From Mesorhizobium sp. M7A.F.Ca.US.008.03.1.1 (GTDB lineage Bacteria; Pseudomonadota; Alphaproteobacteria; Rhizobiales; Rhizobiaceae), in assembly GCF_003997495.1 (NCBI RefSeq), contig NZ_RZRU01000003.1, positions 310,001 through 374,000 on the forward strand: a stretch of 64,000 nt of DNA, in the 5' to 3' direction. The notes under the pieces were generated by a model. It was not told where the DNA came from and did no database searches. It saw only the letters and a list, made by a program, of their open reading frames with translations. Shown in pieces: positions 9,191-20,921 of this stretch. Position numbers and translations under genes: made by a program. Every line of letters begins with the position of its first letter. Position 1 is the first letter of the stretch.

Positions 9191-10786
9191 ATGGTTGTAA
9201 GCGCCAACAGACTTGAACTGCTGCAGATCGCCGACGCGGTCGCGCGTGAAAAGTCGATCGACAAGTCGATCGTTATCGCCGCCATGGCCGATGCGATCCA
9301 GAAGGCGGCGCGCTCGCGTTACGGTCAGGAGACCAACATCCGCGCCGACATCAACCCGAACACCGGTGAGATGAAGCTGCAGCGGCTGATGGAAGTGGTT
9401 GAGAAGGTCGATGACTACGCCACGCAGATCGCCATTTCCTCGGCTCGCGAGCGCAATCCGGACGCCCAGCTCGGCGACTTCATCGCCGAACAGCTGCCGC
9501 CCATGGATTTCGGCCGCATCGCCGCCCAGTCGGCCAAGCAGGTCATCGTCCAGAAGGTCCGCGAGGCCGAACGCGACCGCCAGTATGACGAGTACAAGGA
9601 CCGCATCGGCGAGATCGTCAACGGCACCGTCAAGCGCGTCGAATACGGCAACGTCATCGTCGATCTCGGCCGCGGCGAAGCGATCATCCGCCGCGATGAG
9701 CTGATCCCGCGCGAGAACTACAAATATGGCGACCGCGTCCGCGCCTATGTCTACGATGTGCGCCGCGAGCAGCGCGGCCCGCAGATTTTCCTGTCGCGTA
9801 CCCATCCGCAGTTCATGGCCAAGCTGTTCACCATGGAAGTGCCGGAAATCTATGACGGCATCATCGAGATCAAGTCGGTCGCCCGCGACCCAGGTTCGCG
9901 CGCCAAGATCGCCGTCATCTCGCGCGACAGCTCGATCGATCCGGTCGGCGCCTGCGTCGGCATGCGCGGCAGCCGCGTCCAGGCCGTCGTCGGCGAATTG
10001 CAGGGCGAGAAGATCGACATCATTCCGTGGTCGCCTTCGGCGGCGTCCTTCATCGTCAACGCGCTGCAGCCGGCGGAAGTCGCCAAGGTCGTGCTCGACG
10101 AGGATGCCGAACGCATCGAAGTCGTGGTTCCCGACGACCAGCTGTCGCTGGCCATCGGCCGCCGCGGTCAGAACGTGCGTCTCGCTTCGCAGCTGACCGG
10201 TTGGGATATCGACATCCTGACCGAGGCCGAAGAATCCGAGCGCCGCCAGAAGGAATTCGTCGAGCGTTCGTCGCTGTTCATGGAAGCCCTCGACGTCGAC
10301 GAGATGGTCGGCCAGGTGCTGGCCTCCGAAGGCTTCACCAGCGTTGAGGAAGTCGCGTATGTTGATTCCGGCGAGATCGCCTCGATCGACGGTTTCGACG
10401 AGGACACCGCTTCGGAAATCCAGACCCGCGCACGCGAATATCTGGAGAAGATCGAGGCCGAGCACGACGACAAGCGCAAGGCGCTCGGCGTTTCGGACGA
10501 ATTGCGCGAAATCCCCGGCGTCACCACCGCCATGATGGTGACGCTTGGCGAGGACGGCGTGAAGACGATCGAGGATTTCGCCGGCTATGCCGCCGACGAC
10601 CTGACCGGCTGGAAGGAACGCAAGGACGGCGAGACAAAAGTCTATCCGGGCGTGCTGGCCAATCATGGCGTGACCCGCGCAGACGCCGAACAGATGGTTC
10701 TGGCCGCCCGCCTCAAGGCCGGCTGGATCACCGAAGACGAGCTTGCAGCCGAAGAAGTCTCGGCTGACGAAGCCGTTGGTGCGTGA
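9191..10786 (+). CDS. nusA: transcription termination/antitermination protein NusA
   Basis: NusA binds RNA polymerase and nascent RNA, promoting pausing, intrinsic termination and rRNA antitermination. The 531-residue protein begins with the polymerase-binding N-terminal domain (1-130), then an S1 domain (about 135-200, GTVKRVEYGNVIVDLGRGEA), two KH domains (about 230-350, with GACVGMRGSRVQAV and LAIGRRGQNVRLA) and a C-terminal region with helix-hairpin-helix repeats (VASIDGFDEDTASEI-like and REIPGVTTAM). It lies 49 bp after rimP. Length and architecture are normal for Rhizobiales. Confidence 0.96.
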   Translation: MVVSANRLELLQIADAVAREKSIDKSIVIAAMADAIQKAARSRYGQETNIRADINPNTGEMKLQRLMEVVEKVDDYATQIAISSARERNPDAQLGDFIAEQLPPMDFGRIAAQSAKQVIVQKVREAERDRQYDEYKDRIGEIVNGTVKRVEYGNVIVDLGRGEAIIRRDELIPRENYKYGDRVRAYVYDVRREQRGPQIFLSRTHPQFMAKLFTMEVPEIYDGIIEIKSVARDPGSRAKIAVISRDSSIDPVGACVGMRGSRVQAVVGELQGEKIDIIPWSPSAASFIVNALQPAEVAKVVLDEDAERIEVVVPDDQLSLAIGRRGQNVRLASQLTGWDIDILTEAEESERRQKEFVERSSLFMEALDVDEMVGQVLASEGFTSVEEVAYVDSGEIASIDGFDEDTASEIQTRAREYLEKIEAEHDDKRKALGVSDELREIPGVTTAMMVTLGEDGVKTIEDFAGYAADDLTGWKERKDGETKVYPGVLANHGVTRADAEQMVLAARLKAGWITEDELAAEEVSADEAVGA

Positions 10787-10824
10787 GGTGAAACCGCATC
10801 GCACCGAACCCGCCCTTGGACGAG

Positions 10825-11475
10825 ATGAACGATCGCACCTGCATCGTTACGCGCAAACAAGCCGAACCGGATGATCTGATCCGGTTCGTCGTCGGCCCGG
10901 ATTCGGCCGTCGTTCCCGACATCAAGAGAAATCTGCCCGGTCGCGGTTGCTGGGTGAGCGCCGACCGCCTACATATCGACAAGGCTGCGGCGAAGAACCT
11001 CTTTGCCCGCGCCTTCAAGGCACAGGTGGTCGTGCCGCCCGATCTCGGCGGCATGGTCGACGGGCTGCTTTCCAGGTACGCTCTGGGCATGCTTGGTCTT
11101 GCCCGTAAGGCGGGCGCAATTTCGCTTGGCGCTACCAAGGTCGAAAGTGCTGTCCGCGGTGGATTGGCGCTTTTCGTGCTTCACGCGACCGAGGCGTCCG
11201 ACGACGGCGTGCGCAAGATCAGCCAGGCGCGACGGGCAACAGTCCATCTCGGCGGGCCCGCCATCCTTGCCTACAAACTTTTCTCCGAGGCCGAGTTGAG
11301 CTTGGCATTGGGGGGTACAAATGTGATACATGCTGCCGTTCTCGCGGGAGACGCGGGCAGGGCGGTCCAGAAGCGCATGGTTGCGCTCGACCGGTATCGG
11401 GGCGGTTCCCCGGACGATCTGGCAATGCTTGCGGCTGTTGCTGACGAAGATGATGCCGCAGAGGATATGGAATGA
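10825..11475 (+). CDS. YlxR/RnpM-type RNA-binding protein fused to an L7Ae-like domain
   Basis: The 216-residue product joins an N-terminal YlxR (DUF448) domain (about residues 1-80, [10 protein letters not shown] and LPGRGCWVS are the signature pieces) to a C-terminal L7Ae/L30e-like RNA-binding domain (about 90-200, [18 protein letters not shown]). Both parts bind structured RNA; in firmicutes YlxR modulates RNase P. The fusion is the normal form in alphaproteobacteria. ATG 10825 is preferred because GGACGAG precedes it; TTG 10816 is the alternative and would add three residues. The stop overlaps the infB start as ATGA, so the two genes are translationally coupled. Confidence 0.88.
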   Translation: MNDRTCIVTRKQAEPDDLIRFVVGPDSAVVPDIKRNLPGRGCWVSADRLHIDKAAAKNLFARAFKAQVVVPPDLGGMVDGLLSRYALGMLGLARKAGAISLGATKVESAVRGGLALFVLHATEASDDGVRKISQARRATVHLGGPAILAYKLFSEAELSLALGGTNVIHAAVLAGDAGRAVQKRMVALDRYRGGSPDDLAMLAAVADEDDAAEDME

Positions 11476-14039
11476 GCGATACGAAATCGGGTGACGACAA
11501 TACGCTGAGTGTGACGCCGAAGAAGACTTTGACGCTGAAGCGCCCCGGTATGGAACAGGGCACCGTGCGCCAGAACTTCTCGCACGGCCGCACCAAGCAG
11601 GTCGTCGTCGAAACCAAGAAGCGCAAGTTCTCGATGCCCGGTGACAAGCCGGAGCCTGTTGCCGCCCCCGTCTTCACACCGAAGCCGGCGGTCGTGGCCG
11701 CACCCGTCGTCGTGCCGGAAGCACCGAAGGCGCCGCAGCCACCGGCCCCGGTCGAGCGCAGCGGCATGGTGCTGAACGAACTTTCGCGCAGTGAAATGGA
11801 AGCACGCCGCAGGGCGCTCGAGGGCTCGAAGGTTCGCGAGGTCGAGGACCGCCAGCGCGCCGCCGAGGATGCCAAGCGTCGCGCCGAGGACGAAGAGCGC
11901 CGCAAGCGCGAACGTGATGAATCCGCGCGCCGTCAGGCCGAGGAAGAGGCGCGGTTGCAGACCGAAGCCGAGTCCCGCCGTCGGGCCGAGGAAGAGGCCC
12001 GTCGCCGCGCGCCATTGGCTGCCGAACTGGCAACAGTCGATGACGAGGAAGGGGCCAAGCCGAAGCGGGCGGGTGCCGGTGTGCCGGTGCGCCGTCCGGT
12101 CACGCCCGAAGTGGCGCGTCCGGCCAAGCCGACCAAGAGCGAGGAAGACCGCCGCCGTGGCAAGCTGACGCTGAATTCGGCATTGTCCGACGAAGATGCG
12201 CGAGCCCGTTCACTGTCGTCGATGCGTCGTCGCCAGGAAAAATTCAAGCGCGCGATGCACAATGAGCCGCGCGAGAAAGTTATGCGCGAAGTGATCCTGC
12301 CCGAGACCATTACCATCCAGGAACTGGCGCAACGCATGTCCGAGCGCGCGGTCGACCTGGTCAAGTTCTTCATGAAGCAGGGCCAGATCCTGAAGCCGGG
12401 CGACGTCATCGACGCCGACACGGCCGAGCTGGTTGCCACCGAATTCGGCCACACGGTCCGCCGCGTCGCCGAGTCCGACATCGAGGAAGGCCTGTTCAAC
12501 ATCGCCGACAATGCCGAGGACCTGGTGTCGCGTCCGCCTGTCGTGACGATCATGGGCCACGTCGATCATGGCAAGACCTCGCTGCTCGACGCGATCCGCA
12601 ACGCCAATGTCGTTTCCGGCGAAGCCGGCGGCATCACCCAGCATATCGGCGCCTACCAGGTCGAGAAGAATGGTCACAAGATCACCTTCATCGACACGCC
12701 CGGCCACGCCGCCTTCACGGCGATGCGTGCTCGTGGCGCCCAGGCGACCGACATTGCCATCCTGGTGGTTGCGGCCGATGACAGCGTCATGCCGCAGACG
12801 ATCGAATCGATCAGCCATGCCAAGGCGGCTGGCGTTCCGATCATCGTGGCGATCAACAAGATCGACAAGCATGATGCCGATCCGCAGAAAGTGCGCTCCG
12901 AACTGCTGCGCCACGAGGTCTTCGTCGAATCCATGGGCGGTGAAGTTCTGGACGTCGAAGTGTCGGCGACCAAGGGCACCAATCTCGACAAGCTGCTCGA
13001 GGCGATCCTGCTGCAGGCCGAAATTCTCGACCTGAAGGCCAATCCGGATCGTACCGCCGAGGGTGTCGTCATCGAAGCCCAGCTCGACAAGGGCCGTGGT
13101 CCCGTTGCCACCGTGCTGGTGCAGACCGGCACGCTGATGCCGGGCGACATCCTTGTTGCCGGCAACGAATGGGGCCGGGTGCGTGCGCTGGTCAACGATC
13201 GTGGCGTGCAGATCAAGGAAGCGCCGCCGGCGATGCCGGTGGAAGTGCTTGGCTTGCAGGGCACCCCGCAGGCCGGCGACCGCTTTGCCGTGGTCAACAA
13301 CGAGGCCCGTGCCCGCGAGATCACCGAATACCGCCAGCGTCTGGCGCGCGAGAAGGCAGTTGCCAAGCATGCCGGCCAGCGCGGTTCGCTCGAGCAGATG
13401 ATGTCGCAATTGCAGACAAGCGGGCTGAAGGAATTTCCGCTGGTCATCAAGGGCGACGTGCAGGGCTCGATCGAGGCGATCAACGCTGCACTCGACAAGC
13501 TCGGCACCGACGAAGTGCGTGCGCGCATCGTCCATGCCGGCGCTGGCGCCATCACCGAAAGCGACGTGTCGCTGGCCGAGACTTCGGGTGCGGCGATCAT
13601 CGGCTTCAATGTCCGCGCCAACGTCCAGGCGCGTGCCGCTGCAGTGGCAGCTGGCATCGAGATCCGCTACTACTCGATCATCTACAACCTTGTGGATGAC
13701 GTGAAGGCGGCTCTGTCGGGCCTGCTGTCGCCGGAGCGTCGCGAGACCTTCATCGGCAACGCGCAGATCCTCGAAATCTTCGACATCACCAAGGTCGGCA
13801 AGATCGCCGGCTGCCGTGTCACCGAAGGCAAGGTCGAGCGTGGTGCCGGTGTGCGCCTGATCCGCGACAACGTCGTCATCCACGAAGGCACGCTGAAGAC
13901 CCTGAAGCGCTTCAAGGACGAAGTCTCGGAAGTCCCCGGCGGCCAGGAATGCGGCATGGCCTTCCAGAACTACGAGGATATGCGCGTCGGCGACGTCATC
14001 GAGTGCTTCCGCGTCGAGATGGTGACCCGGACACTCTGA
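11472..14039 (+). CDS. infB: translation initiation factor IF-2
   Basis: IF-2 is the GTPase that brings initiator tRNA to the 30S subunit and promotes subunit joining. In this 855-residue protein a long charged, repetitive N-terminal region (residues 1-270, with an Ala/Arg/Glu-rich coiled stretch about 100-180) precedes the IF2-N domain, the G domain (GHVDHGKT near residue 361, [19 protein letters not shown]) and the three C-terminal domains ending in [10 protein letters not shown]. The start overlaps the ylxR stop as ATGA. No truncation or frameshift is present. Confidence 0.97.
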   Translation: MSDTKSGDDNTLSVTPKKTLTLKRPGMEQGTVRQNFSHGRTKQVVVETKKRKFSMPGDKPEPVAAPVFTPKPAVVAAPVVVPEAPKAPQPPAPVERSGMVLNELSRSEMEARRRALEGSKVREVEDRQRAAEDAKRRAEDEERRKRERDESARRQAEEEARLQTEAESRRRAEEEARRRAPLAAELATVDDEEGAKPKRAGAGVPVRRPVTPEVARPAKPTKSEEDRRRGKLTLNSALSDEDARARSLSSMRRRQEKFKRAMHNEPREKVMREVILPETITIQELAQRMSERAVDLVKFFMKQGQILKPGDVIDADTAELVATEFGHTVRRVAESDIEEGLFNIADNAEDLVSRPPVVTIMGHVDHGKTSLLDAIRNANVVSGEAGGITQHIGAYQVEKNGHKITFIDTPGHAAFTAMRARGAQATDIAILVVAADDSVMPQTIESISHAKAAGVPIIVAINKIDKHDADPQKVRSELLRHEVFVESMGGEVLDVEVSATKGTNLDKLLEAILLQAEILDLKANPDRTAEGVVIEAQLDKGRGPVATVLVQTGTLMPGDILVAGNEWGRVRALVNDRGVQIKEAPPAMPVEVLGLQGTPQAGDRFAVVNNEARAREITEYRQRLAREKAVAKHAGQRGSLEQMMSQLQTSGLKEFPLVIKGDVQGSIEAINAALDKLGTDEVRARIVHAGAGAITESDVSLAETSGAAIIGFNVRANVQARAAAVAAGIEIRYYSIIYNLVDDVKAALSGLLSPERRETFIGNAQILEIFDITKVGKIAGCRVTEGKVERGAGVRLIRDNVVIHEGTLKTLKRFKDEVSEVPGGQECGMAFQNYEDMRVGDVIECFRVEMVTRTL

Positions 14040-14060
14040 GTTCGAGTGACTTGTCCATAC

Positions 14061-14088
14061 CGGGCGGTGGCCGAAAGGCCGCCGCCCG
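14061..14088 (+). promoter_or_regulatory. GAAA-tetraloop hairpin between infB and rbfA
   Basis: CGGGCGGTGGCC (14061-14072) pairs over 12 bp with GGCCGCCGCCCG (14077-14088), with one G-U pair and a GAAA loop. No T-run follows, so it is a poor intrinsic terminator. It may protect or process the operon mRNA between infB and rbfA. Confidence 0.5.
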
Positions 14089-14165
14089 AGGTCTATTGAG
14101 AACGACCCATATGAGACATGCGGCGCGGTCCCATCCCGCGCCTCACGCTTTCAGGATAGAGAAAA

Positions 14166-14591
14166 ATGCCCCGTCCAACTGCATCCAGCCCATCCCAGCG
14201 CATGCTGCGCGTCGCCGAACAGGTGCGCCATGCACTATCCGAAACCCTGCAGCGCGGCGAGATCATCGATCCGCTGATCGAGAACACCGTGGTGTCGGTC
14301 TCGGAAGTGCGCATGTCGCCCGATTTGAAGGTGGCTACCGCTTTCGTCTCGCCGCTCGGCGCCAAGGACACCGATGCGGTGGTCGAGGCGCTGAACAAGC
14401 ATGCGAGATTCGTCCGTGGCCGTGTCTCCGGCGCGCTGCGGCAGATGAAGTTCATGCCGGAGTTCCGCTTCAAGCTCGACACCTCCTTCGACAATTTCGC
14501 CAGGATCAACGACCTGTTGAAGTCGCCCGAAGTGGCGCGCGATCTGGGTCCTGAGGACCAGGACAAAGACGACAGCAAGGACACCGAATAG
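14166..14591 (+). CDS. rbfA: 30S ribosome-binding factor RbfA
   Basis: RbfA is a cold-shock-linked assembly factor that binds the 30S subunit and helps mature the 16S 5' end. The 141-residue protein has the KH-like fold: [19 protein letters not shown] as helix 1, then [23 protein letters not shown], and [18 protein letters not shown] near the end. An acidic tail ([11 protein letters not shown]) closes the protein. It starts 126 bp after infB, the largest gap in this operon, which holds a strong hairpin. Its stop TAG shares a base with the GTG start of truB. Confidence 0.94.
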   Translation: MPRPTASSPSQRMLRVAEQVRHALSETLQRGEIIDPLIENTVVSVSEVRMSPDLKVATAFVSPLGAKDTDAVVEALNKHARFVRGRVSGALRQMKFMPEFRFKLDTSFDNFARINDLLKSPEVARDLGPEDQDKDDSKDTE

Positions 14592-15601
14592 TGGCGCGTC
14601 GCGGCAAGAAGAAGGGCCGGCCGATCTCGGGCTGGCTGATCCTGGACAAGCCGGTCGGCATGGGCTCGACCGAAGCCGTCTCCAAGATCAAATGGCTGTT
14701 CCAGGCGGAAAAGGCCGGCCATGCCGGCACGCTCGACCCGCTGGCGTCCGGCATGCTGCCGATCGCGCTTGGTGAGGCCACCAAGACCGTGCCTTATGTG
14801 CAGGACGGCGCCAAGATCTATCGCTTCACCGTTGCCTGGGGACAGGAACGCTCCACCGATGACCTCGAAGGTCCGGTGACGAAGGAGTCCGACCTGCGTC
14901 CATCGGAAACCGAGGTCAGGGCGCTGCTGCCGAAATACACCGGCGTCATCATGCAGACGCCGCCGCAATTCTCGGCCATCAAGATCGCGGGCGAGCGCGC
15001 CTATGATCTGGCCCGCGACGGCGCGACAGTCGACATACCCGCGCGCGAGATCGAGATCGGCCGTTTGGACGTTGTCGAGCACAGGGCCGACCATACTGTT
15101 TTCGAGGTCGAATGCGGCAAGGGCACCTATGTGCGCTCGCTGGCCCGCGACATGGGCCGCGACATGGGCTGTTTCGGCCATATCAGCGAATTGCGCCGGG
15201 TCGAGGTCGAGCCGTTCACGCCAGAGGATTTCGTCACCATCGCCGAACTGGAAGCCGCCCGTTTCGGCGTGCATGATGACAGCACGGACACGACGGACGT
15301 CACCGATACGGCCGAAGCCGCCGACACGGCAGAGGCTGCCGACAAGGTGGAAGTGCCAATCGACTTCGACGCCATCGATGCGCTCCTGGTTGACACGTCG
15401 GCTGCCCTCGATTGCCTGCCGCAGATCGCCATCAGCGATGACGCGGCAACCAAGATCCGCCTTGGCAACCCTGTCATTATCCGCGGCCGCGATGCACCGG
15501 TGGAAGCCGAGGAAGCCTGCGCCACGGCGCGTGGCAAGCTGGTTGCCATCGGCGCCATCGAGCAAGGCATGTTCAAGCCCAAGCGGGTCTTTGCCGGCTG
15601 A
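14591..15601 (+). CDS. truB: tRNA pseudouridine(55) synthase TruB
   Basis: TruB converts uridine 55 of the tRNA T-loop to pseudouridine. The 336-residue product has the catalytic aspartate in [13 protein letters not shown] (about Asp49), the conserved YDLARDG and [12 protein letters not shown] motifs, and a C-terminal PUA-like domain. Between the catalytic and C-terminal domains lies an acidic low-complexity insert (about residues 231-255, repeats of DT and EAAD) that is not part of the core fold. The GTG start overlaps the last base of the rbfA stop. It is the last gene of the rimP operon here. Confidence 0.95.
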   Translation: MARRGKKKGRPISGWLILDKPVGMGSTEAVSKIKWLFQAEKAGHAGTLDPLASGMLPIALGEATKTVPYVQDGAKIYRFTVAWGQERSTDDLEGPVTKESDLRPSETEVRALLPKYTGVIMQTPPQFSAIKIAGERAYDLARDGATVDIPAREIEIGRLDVVEHRADHTVFEVECGKGTYVRSLARDMGRDMGCFGHISELRRVEVEPFTPEDFVTIAELEAARFGVHDDSTDTTDVTDTAEAADTAEAADKVEVPIDFDAIDALLVDTSAALDCLPQIAISDDAATKIRLGNPVIIRGRDAPVEAEEACATARGKLVAIGAIEQGMFKPKRVFAG

Positions 15602-15618
15602 CTCCTGTCGTCTTGAGT

Positions 15619-15716
15619 AATTCCAGGAAAAGTGTGAACGGTTTTCCGTCCGGAATTGCGTCAAAACAAAGAATTAGAGCGGTTCGCCGTTTCCGTGAAA
15701 CGGCGAACCGCTCTAA
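15619..15716 (+). repeat. intergenic palindromic repeat, family A copy 1
   Basis: This element is about 98 bp long. Its first part is a palindrome running from AATTCC to GGAATT around GGAAAAGTG and CGGTTTTCC. Its second part is a perfect 20 bp inverted repeat (15674-15693 and 15697-15716) with a 3-base loop. A diverged copy in reverse orientation lies at 30663-30767. It separates truB from corA and could act as a terminator through its strong stem. Confidence 0.85.
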
Positions 15717-15745
15717 TGTCGGACCAGGACTCGCGCGAGGGGCAT

Positions 15746-16840
15746 ATGGCAAAGGCAGAGGCGGTCAAGAAGCGGGCGCCGGTGAAAACAAGGCGGCCGC
15801 CGGTCGGTGCATCGCCCGGCACGCTGATCGCCGACCCCTCGGCGCGGCGCAGCGAACTCAGGCTGACCCTGATCTCGCCGCAGAAATTCAAGACCATCGA
15901 AAATGCCAGCATCGACGACCTCAACACCCATTGCGACAAATGGCCGGTTATCTGGCTCGATTGTACCGGCCTCGCCAACATCCCCCTGATCGAGGAGATC
16001 GGCCGCATATTCAGCCTGCATCCGCTGGCGCTGGAGGACGTCGTCAACACCGGCCAACGGCCCAAGGTCGACTTCTTCGAGGATCATGCCTTTGTCGTCG
16101 TCAGGATGATCGACGATGTCACCTCGCACCGCTATGAGCAGATCGCCGTCTTCTTCGGCAGCAATTTCGTCGTCACCTTCCAGGAGCGGGAAGGCGATCC
16201 GTTCGATCCGGTGCGCAAGCGCATCGAAAGTTCGGCGCCCAACCGGCTGCGCGCCCGCGGCGCCGACTACCTTGCCTATGCGCTGATCGATGCCATCGTC
16301 GACAGTTATTTTCCGCCGATCGAGGCCGCCGGCGACACCGTCGACAGCATTGAGGACGAGATGCTGCATTCGCCGCACAAGCATCAGATGCGGCAGCTGC
16401 ATGAATTGCGGCGCGACGCCAACGTGCTGAAAGGCGTGCTGTGGCCGATGCGCGATGCGCTGGCGACGCTGATCCGCAACGACGTGCCCTATGTGAAGGC
16501 CGAGACCAAGATCTTCCTCAACGACACGCTCGACCATGCGCTCAGGCTGATCGAGCTGGTCGAGACCCAGCGCGACATGCTGACCGGCCTGATCGAGATG
16601 CACCTGTCGCTGAGCCAGGCGCGCACCAACGACGTCATCAGCTATCTCACCATCGTCTCGGTCATCTTCATGCCGCTCACCTTCCTGGTCGGCATCTGGG
16701 GCATGAATTTCGATCCGGAGTCTTCGCCCTGGAACATGCCGGAACTGAAGGCCTATTATGGCTATCCCTTGTCGCTGCTGTTCATGGCGCTTGTCGCATT
16801 CGGGCTGATCGCCTTCTTCAAATGGAAGAAATGGCTTTGA
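15746..16840 (+). CDS. corA: CorA-family magnesium/divalent cation transporter
   Basis: This 364-residue protein is a CorA-type channel that lets Mg2+ (or other divalent ions) cross the inner membrane. A large soluble cytoplasmic domain (residues 1-290) is followed by two membrane helices; the signature GMN is present in GIWGMNFDP between them, and the protein ends in the basic KWKKWL. ATG 15746 is chosen because GAGGGG lies just upstream; an in-frame ATG at 15716 falls inside the palindromic repeat. It has its own intergenic space on both sides and is probably a single-gene unit. Confidence 0.92.
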   Translation: MAKAEAVKKRAPVKTRRPPVGASPGTLIADPSARRSELRLTLISPQKFKTIENASIDDLNTHCDKWPVIWLDCTGLANIPLIEEIGRIFSLHPLALEDVVNTGQRPKVDFFEDHAFVVVRMIDDVTSHRYEQIAVFFGSNFVVTFQEREGDPFDPVRKRIESSAPNRLRARGADYLAYALIDAIVDSYFPPIEAAGDTVDSIEDEMLHSPHKHQMRQLHELRRDANVLKGVLWPMRDALATLIRNDVPYVKAETKIFLNDTLDHALRLIELVETQRDMLTGLIEMHLSLSQARTNDVISYLTIVSVIFMPLTFLVGIWGMNFDPESSPWNMPELKAYYGYPLSLLFMALVAFGLIAFFKWKKWL

Positions 16841-17021
16841 CAAGGATAAACCTGCCATTTTGGCCTGAAAAGCCGGCTTGTGAATTGGGCTGGCGTTTTC
16901 CGGGGAATTGCACTATATGCGCCGCAGCATAGCGCTGTGACGCTTTGCTCGCACCGGCCCCTGCTGGACGACATCCCGGCTGAGGGCGACCCGTTTCCTC
17001 GAACAGATAAGGAAAAACACG

Positions 17022-17291
17022 ATGTCGATTACTGCCGAGCGCAAACAGGAATTGATGGGTGAATTCGCAACCGCCAAGGGCGATACCGGGTCTCCGGAAG
17101 TCCAGGTGGCCATCCTTTCCGAGCGCATCAAGAACCTGACCGACCACTTCAAGGACCACAAGAAGGATAACCATTCCCGCCGTGGTCTGCTTGCTCTCGT
17201 CTCCCAGCGCCGCAGCCTGCTTGATTATCTCAAGCGCAAGGACGACGCGCGCTACCAGACGCTGATCGAGAAGCTCGGTCTGCGTCGTTGA
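17022..17291 (+). CDS. rpsO: 30S ribosomal protein S15
   Basis: S15 binds the central domain of 16S rRNA early in 30S assembly. The protein is 89 residues, exactly the usual length, with the conserved [11 protein letters not shown] (about residues 22-32), [19 protein letters not shown] and [11 protein letters not shown] motifs. AAGGAAAAACACG upstream gives the ribosome site. It precedes pnp with 288 bp between, the widely conserved rpsO-pnp pair. The intergenic region is highly structured and is listed separately. Confidence 0.97.
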   Translation: MSITAERKQELMGEFATAKGDTGSPEVQVAILSERIKNLTDHFKDHKKDNHSRRGLLALVSQRRSLLDYLKRKDDARYQTLIEKLGLRR

Positions 17292-17296
17292 CGAAT

Positions 17297-17553
17297 TGAC
17301 CGGCGGGCTTTCCTAGGAGAGCCCGCCGGTCGCGCATTCTGCCAGTCGTATCGACTGGCCAGACCCGGTTTCGATCGTGCAGAGGGCACTCGAAACCGCC
17401 CATGGACGGTCATGGGGCAGGATTGCAGGACGCTCGCGCGCGCTCGCCGCGCCGAAACTACCCGAGCCTCCCGTTGTCTTGCCCGTGGCTGCCCGAGAAA
17501 GGAAGCCAGGGAAAGGGCATCTCCGCGCACCGTGAAACGGCGCGGCCCTTTCC
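17297..17553 (+). promoter_or_regulatory. structured rpsO-pnp intergenic RNA (four consecutive hairpins)
   Basis: Four hairpins lie between rpsO and pnp. (1) 17297-17332: a 12 bp stem with GACCGGCGGGCT pairing AGCCCGCCGGTC. (2) 17341-17359: GCCAGTCG pairing CGACTGGC, loop TAT. (3) 17366-17398: CGGTTTCGA pairing TCGAAACCG with an inner GTGC/GCAC stem. (4) 17510-17553: GGAAAGGGC pairing GCCCTTTCC with an inner CGCGC/GCGCG stem, 26 bases before the pnp ATG. None ends in a T-run. In enterobacteria this region carries the RNase III site that starts PNPase autoregulation; the same role here is inference. Confidence 0.6.
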
Positions 17554-17579
17554 TCATATTCTCATATTAAGGACAAGAG

Positions 17580-19727
<2,148 letters not shown>

Positions 19728-19747
19728 TTGGTCTGAGACCATGAATC

Positions 19748-19786
19748 GAAACGGGCGCGGCTTATGTCGCGCCCGTTTTCATTTTC
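19748..19786 (+). terminator. intrinsic terminator of pnp
   Basis: AAACGGGCGCG (19749-19759) pairs with CGCGCCCGTTT (19768-19778) and is followed by T-rich CATTTTC. It lies about 20 bp after the pnp stop and before the RsmC-like gene, which therefore should have its own promoter. Confidence 0.75.
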
Positions 19787-19827
19787 AGTCTGGCTTTCAG
19801 AGCGCTTAGACAAGTCGAGATCCAACA

Positions 19828-20847
19828 ATGTCCGCCGAGCCGTTGAAGACGCTTTTCCATCCCTTCGAGGCGGAGGCTGTTCCTCTGCCGGGAAAGGGCA
19901 CGCGCGCCCTGTTTCTCGGCGCTGAGCCGGGTTTTCGCCTGCCTGAAGGCTTTGAGGCGACCCTTCACCTCGTGCAGGGCTTCCGACTGCATTTTAGCGC
20001 GCTGCAGGCGTCTGGCTTCGTCGTCACCGCGCAAGTGGAAGGCGATGGCTTCGATATGGCACTTGTGCTCGCCGGCCGGCATCGCGGCCTGAACGAAGTG
20101 CGCCTCGCGCAGGCGCTTGAGCGCGTGGCACCGGGCGGCCTGGTCGTCATTGCCGGCGGCAAGGACGATGGCATTGCCAGCCTGCGCAAGCGCGTTGACG
20201 AGCTTGTGCCGCTTGAAGGCCATTTGCCCAAATATCACGGCGTTGCCTTCTGGTTGCGACGTCCCGCCGATCTGGCCGCCGCGGATGAATTGCGCGCTGC
20301 CAATCCCGCTCTGCTGGTTGAAAGCCGGTTCCACACCGCGCCCGGCATGTTCTCCTTCGACCGGATCGATAGCGGTTCGAGACTGCTGGTCGAGAACCTG
20401 CCCGATGATCTGCGTGGCAACATTGCCGATTTCTGCGCTGGTTGGGGCTATGTGGCTGCCGAGATCGCCGCCCGCTCCCCCGGCGTTCAGGCGCTCGACC
20501 TCTATGAGGCCGATTTCGCCGCGCTCGAAGCCGCGAAGCTCAATCTGCCAGGGGTCATCCAGTCGATCGCCAGAAACTTCTTCTGGATCGATCTGCTGAA
20601 GGAACCGGTAGAGAAGCGCTACGACGCGATCGTCATGAACCCGCCCTTTCACCGCAGCCGGGCGGCCGAGCCGGAGATCGGCGCCGGCATGATTCGCGCG
20701 GCGGCCAAGGCCTTGAAGCCGGGTGGGCGGCTGTTCATGGTCGCCAACCGTCAGCTTCCCTATGAGCCGATCCTGGCGGCTGCCTTTTCGAGCCATGCCG
20801 AACTCGCTCGCGACGGCATGTTCAAGGTGCTTTCCGCTCGTCGTTGA
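19828..20847 (+). CDS. class I SAM methyltransferase, RsmC-like (16S rRNA G1207 type)
   Basis: This 339-residue protein has the two-domain layout of RsmC, which makes N2-methylguanosine 1207 in 16S rRNA. A catalytically silent N-terminal half precedes a C-terminal Rossmann methyltransferase (about 150-339) with LPDDLRGNIADFCAGWGYVAAEIA as motif I region and the guanine-methylating signature VMNPPFH near residue 271. Family members also include RlmG, so the exact rRNA site is an inference. It lies behind the pnp terminator and is convergent with the EAL gene, with a palindromic repeat directly after its stop. Confidence 0.8.
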   Translation: MSAEPLKTLFHPFEAEAVPLPGKGTRALFLGAEPGFRLPEGFEATLHLVQGFRLHFSALQASGFVVTAQVEGDGFDMALVLAGRHRGLNEVRLAQALERVAPGGLVVIAGGKDDGIASLRKRVDELVPLEGHLPKYHGVAFWLRRPADLAAADELRAANPALLVESRFHTAPGMFSFDRIDSGSRLLVENLPDDLRGNIADFCAGWGYVAAEIAARSPGVQALDLYEADFAALEAAKLNLPGVIQSIARNFFWIDLLKEPVEKRYDAIVMNPPFHRSRAAEPEIGAGMIRAAAKALKPGGRLFMVANRQLPYEPILAAAFSSHAELARDGMFKVLSARR

Positions 20848-20848
20848 A

Positions 20849-20893
20849 GCATGATCCCGAAAAGTGGATACCGGTTTTCGGGAAAGATTATGC
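20849..20893 (+). repeat. intergenic palindromic repeat, family B
   Basis: GCATGATC (20849-20856) pairs with GATTATGC (20886-20893), and CCCGAAAA with TTTTCGGG inside it. The centre contains AAAAGTGGATACCGGTTTT. It lies between the convergent RsmC-like and EAL genes. The inner core is shared with repeats at 38116, 57431, 15619 and 30663. Confidence 0.8.
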
Positions 20894-20921
20894 TCGGACG
20901 AAAACAGACATCGCGTCGCAC

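Noticed and set aside
12210..13883. 557-codon minus-strand ORF inside infB
   Set aside because: Shadow of the IF-2 frame; no domain is recognisable and the plus strand carries all IF-2 motifs.
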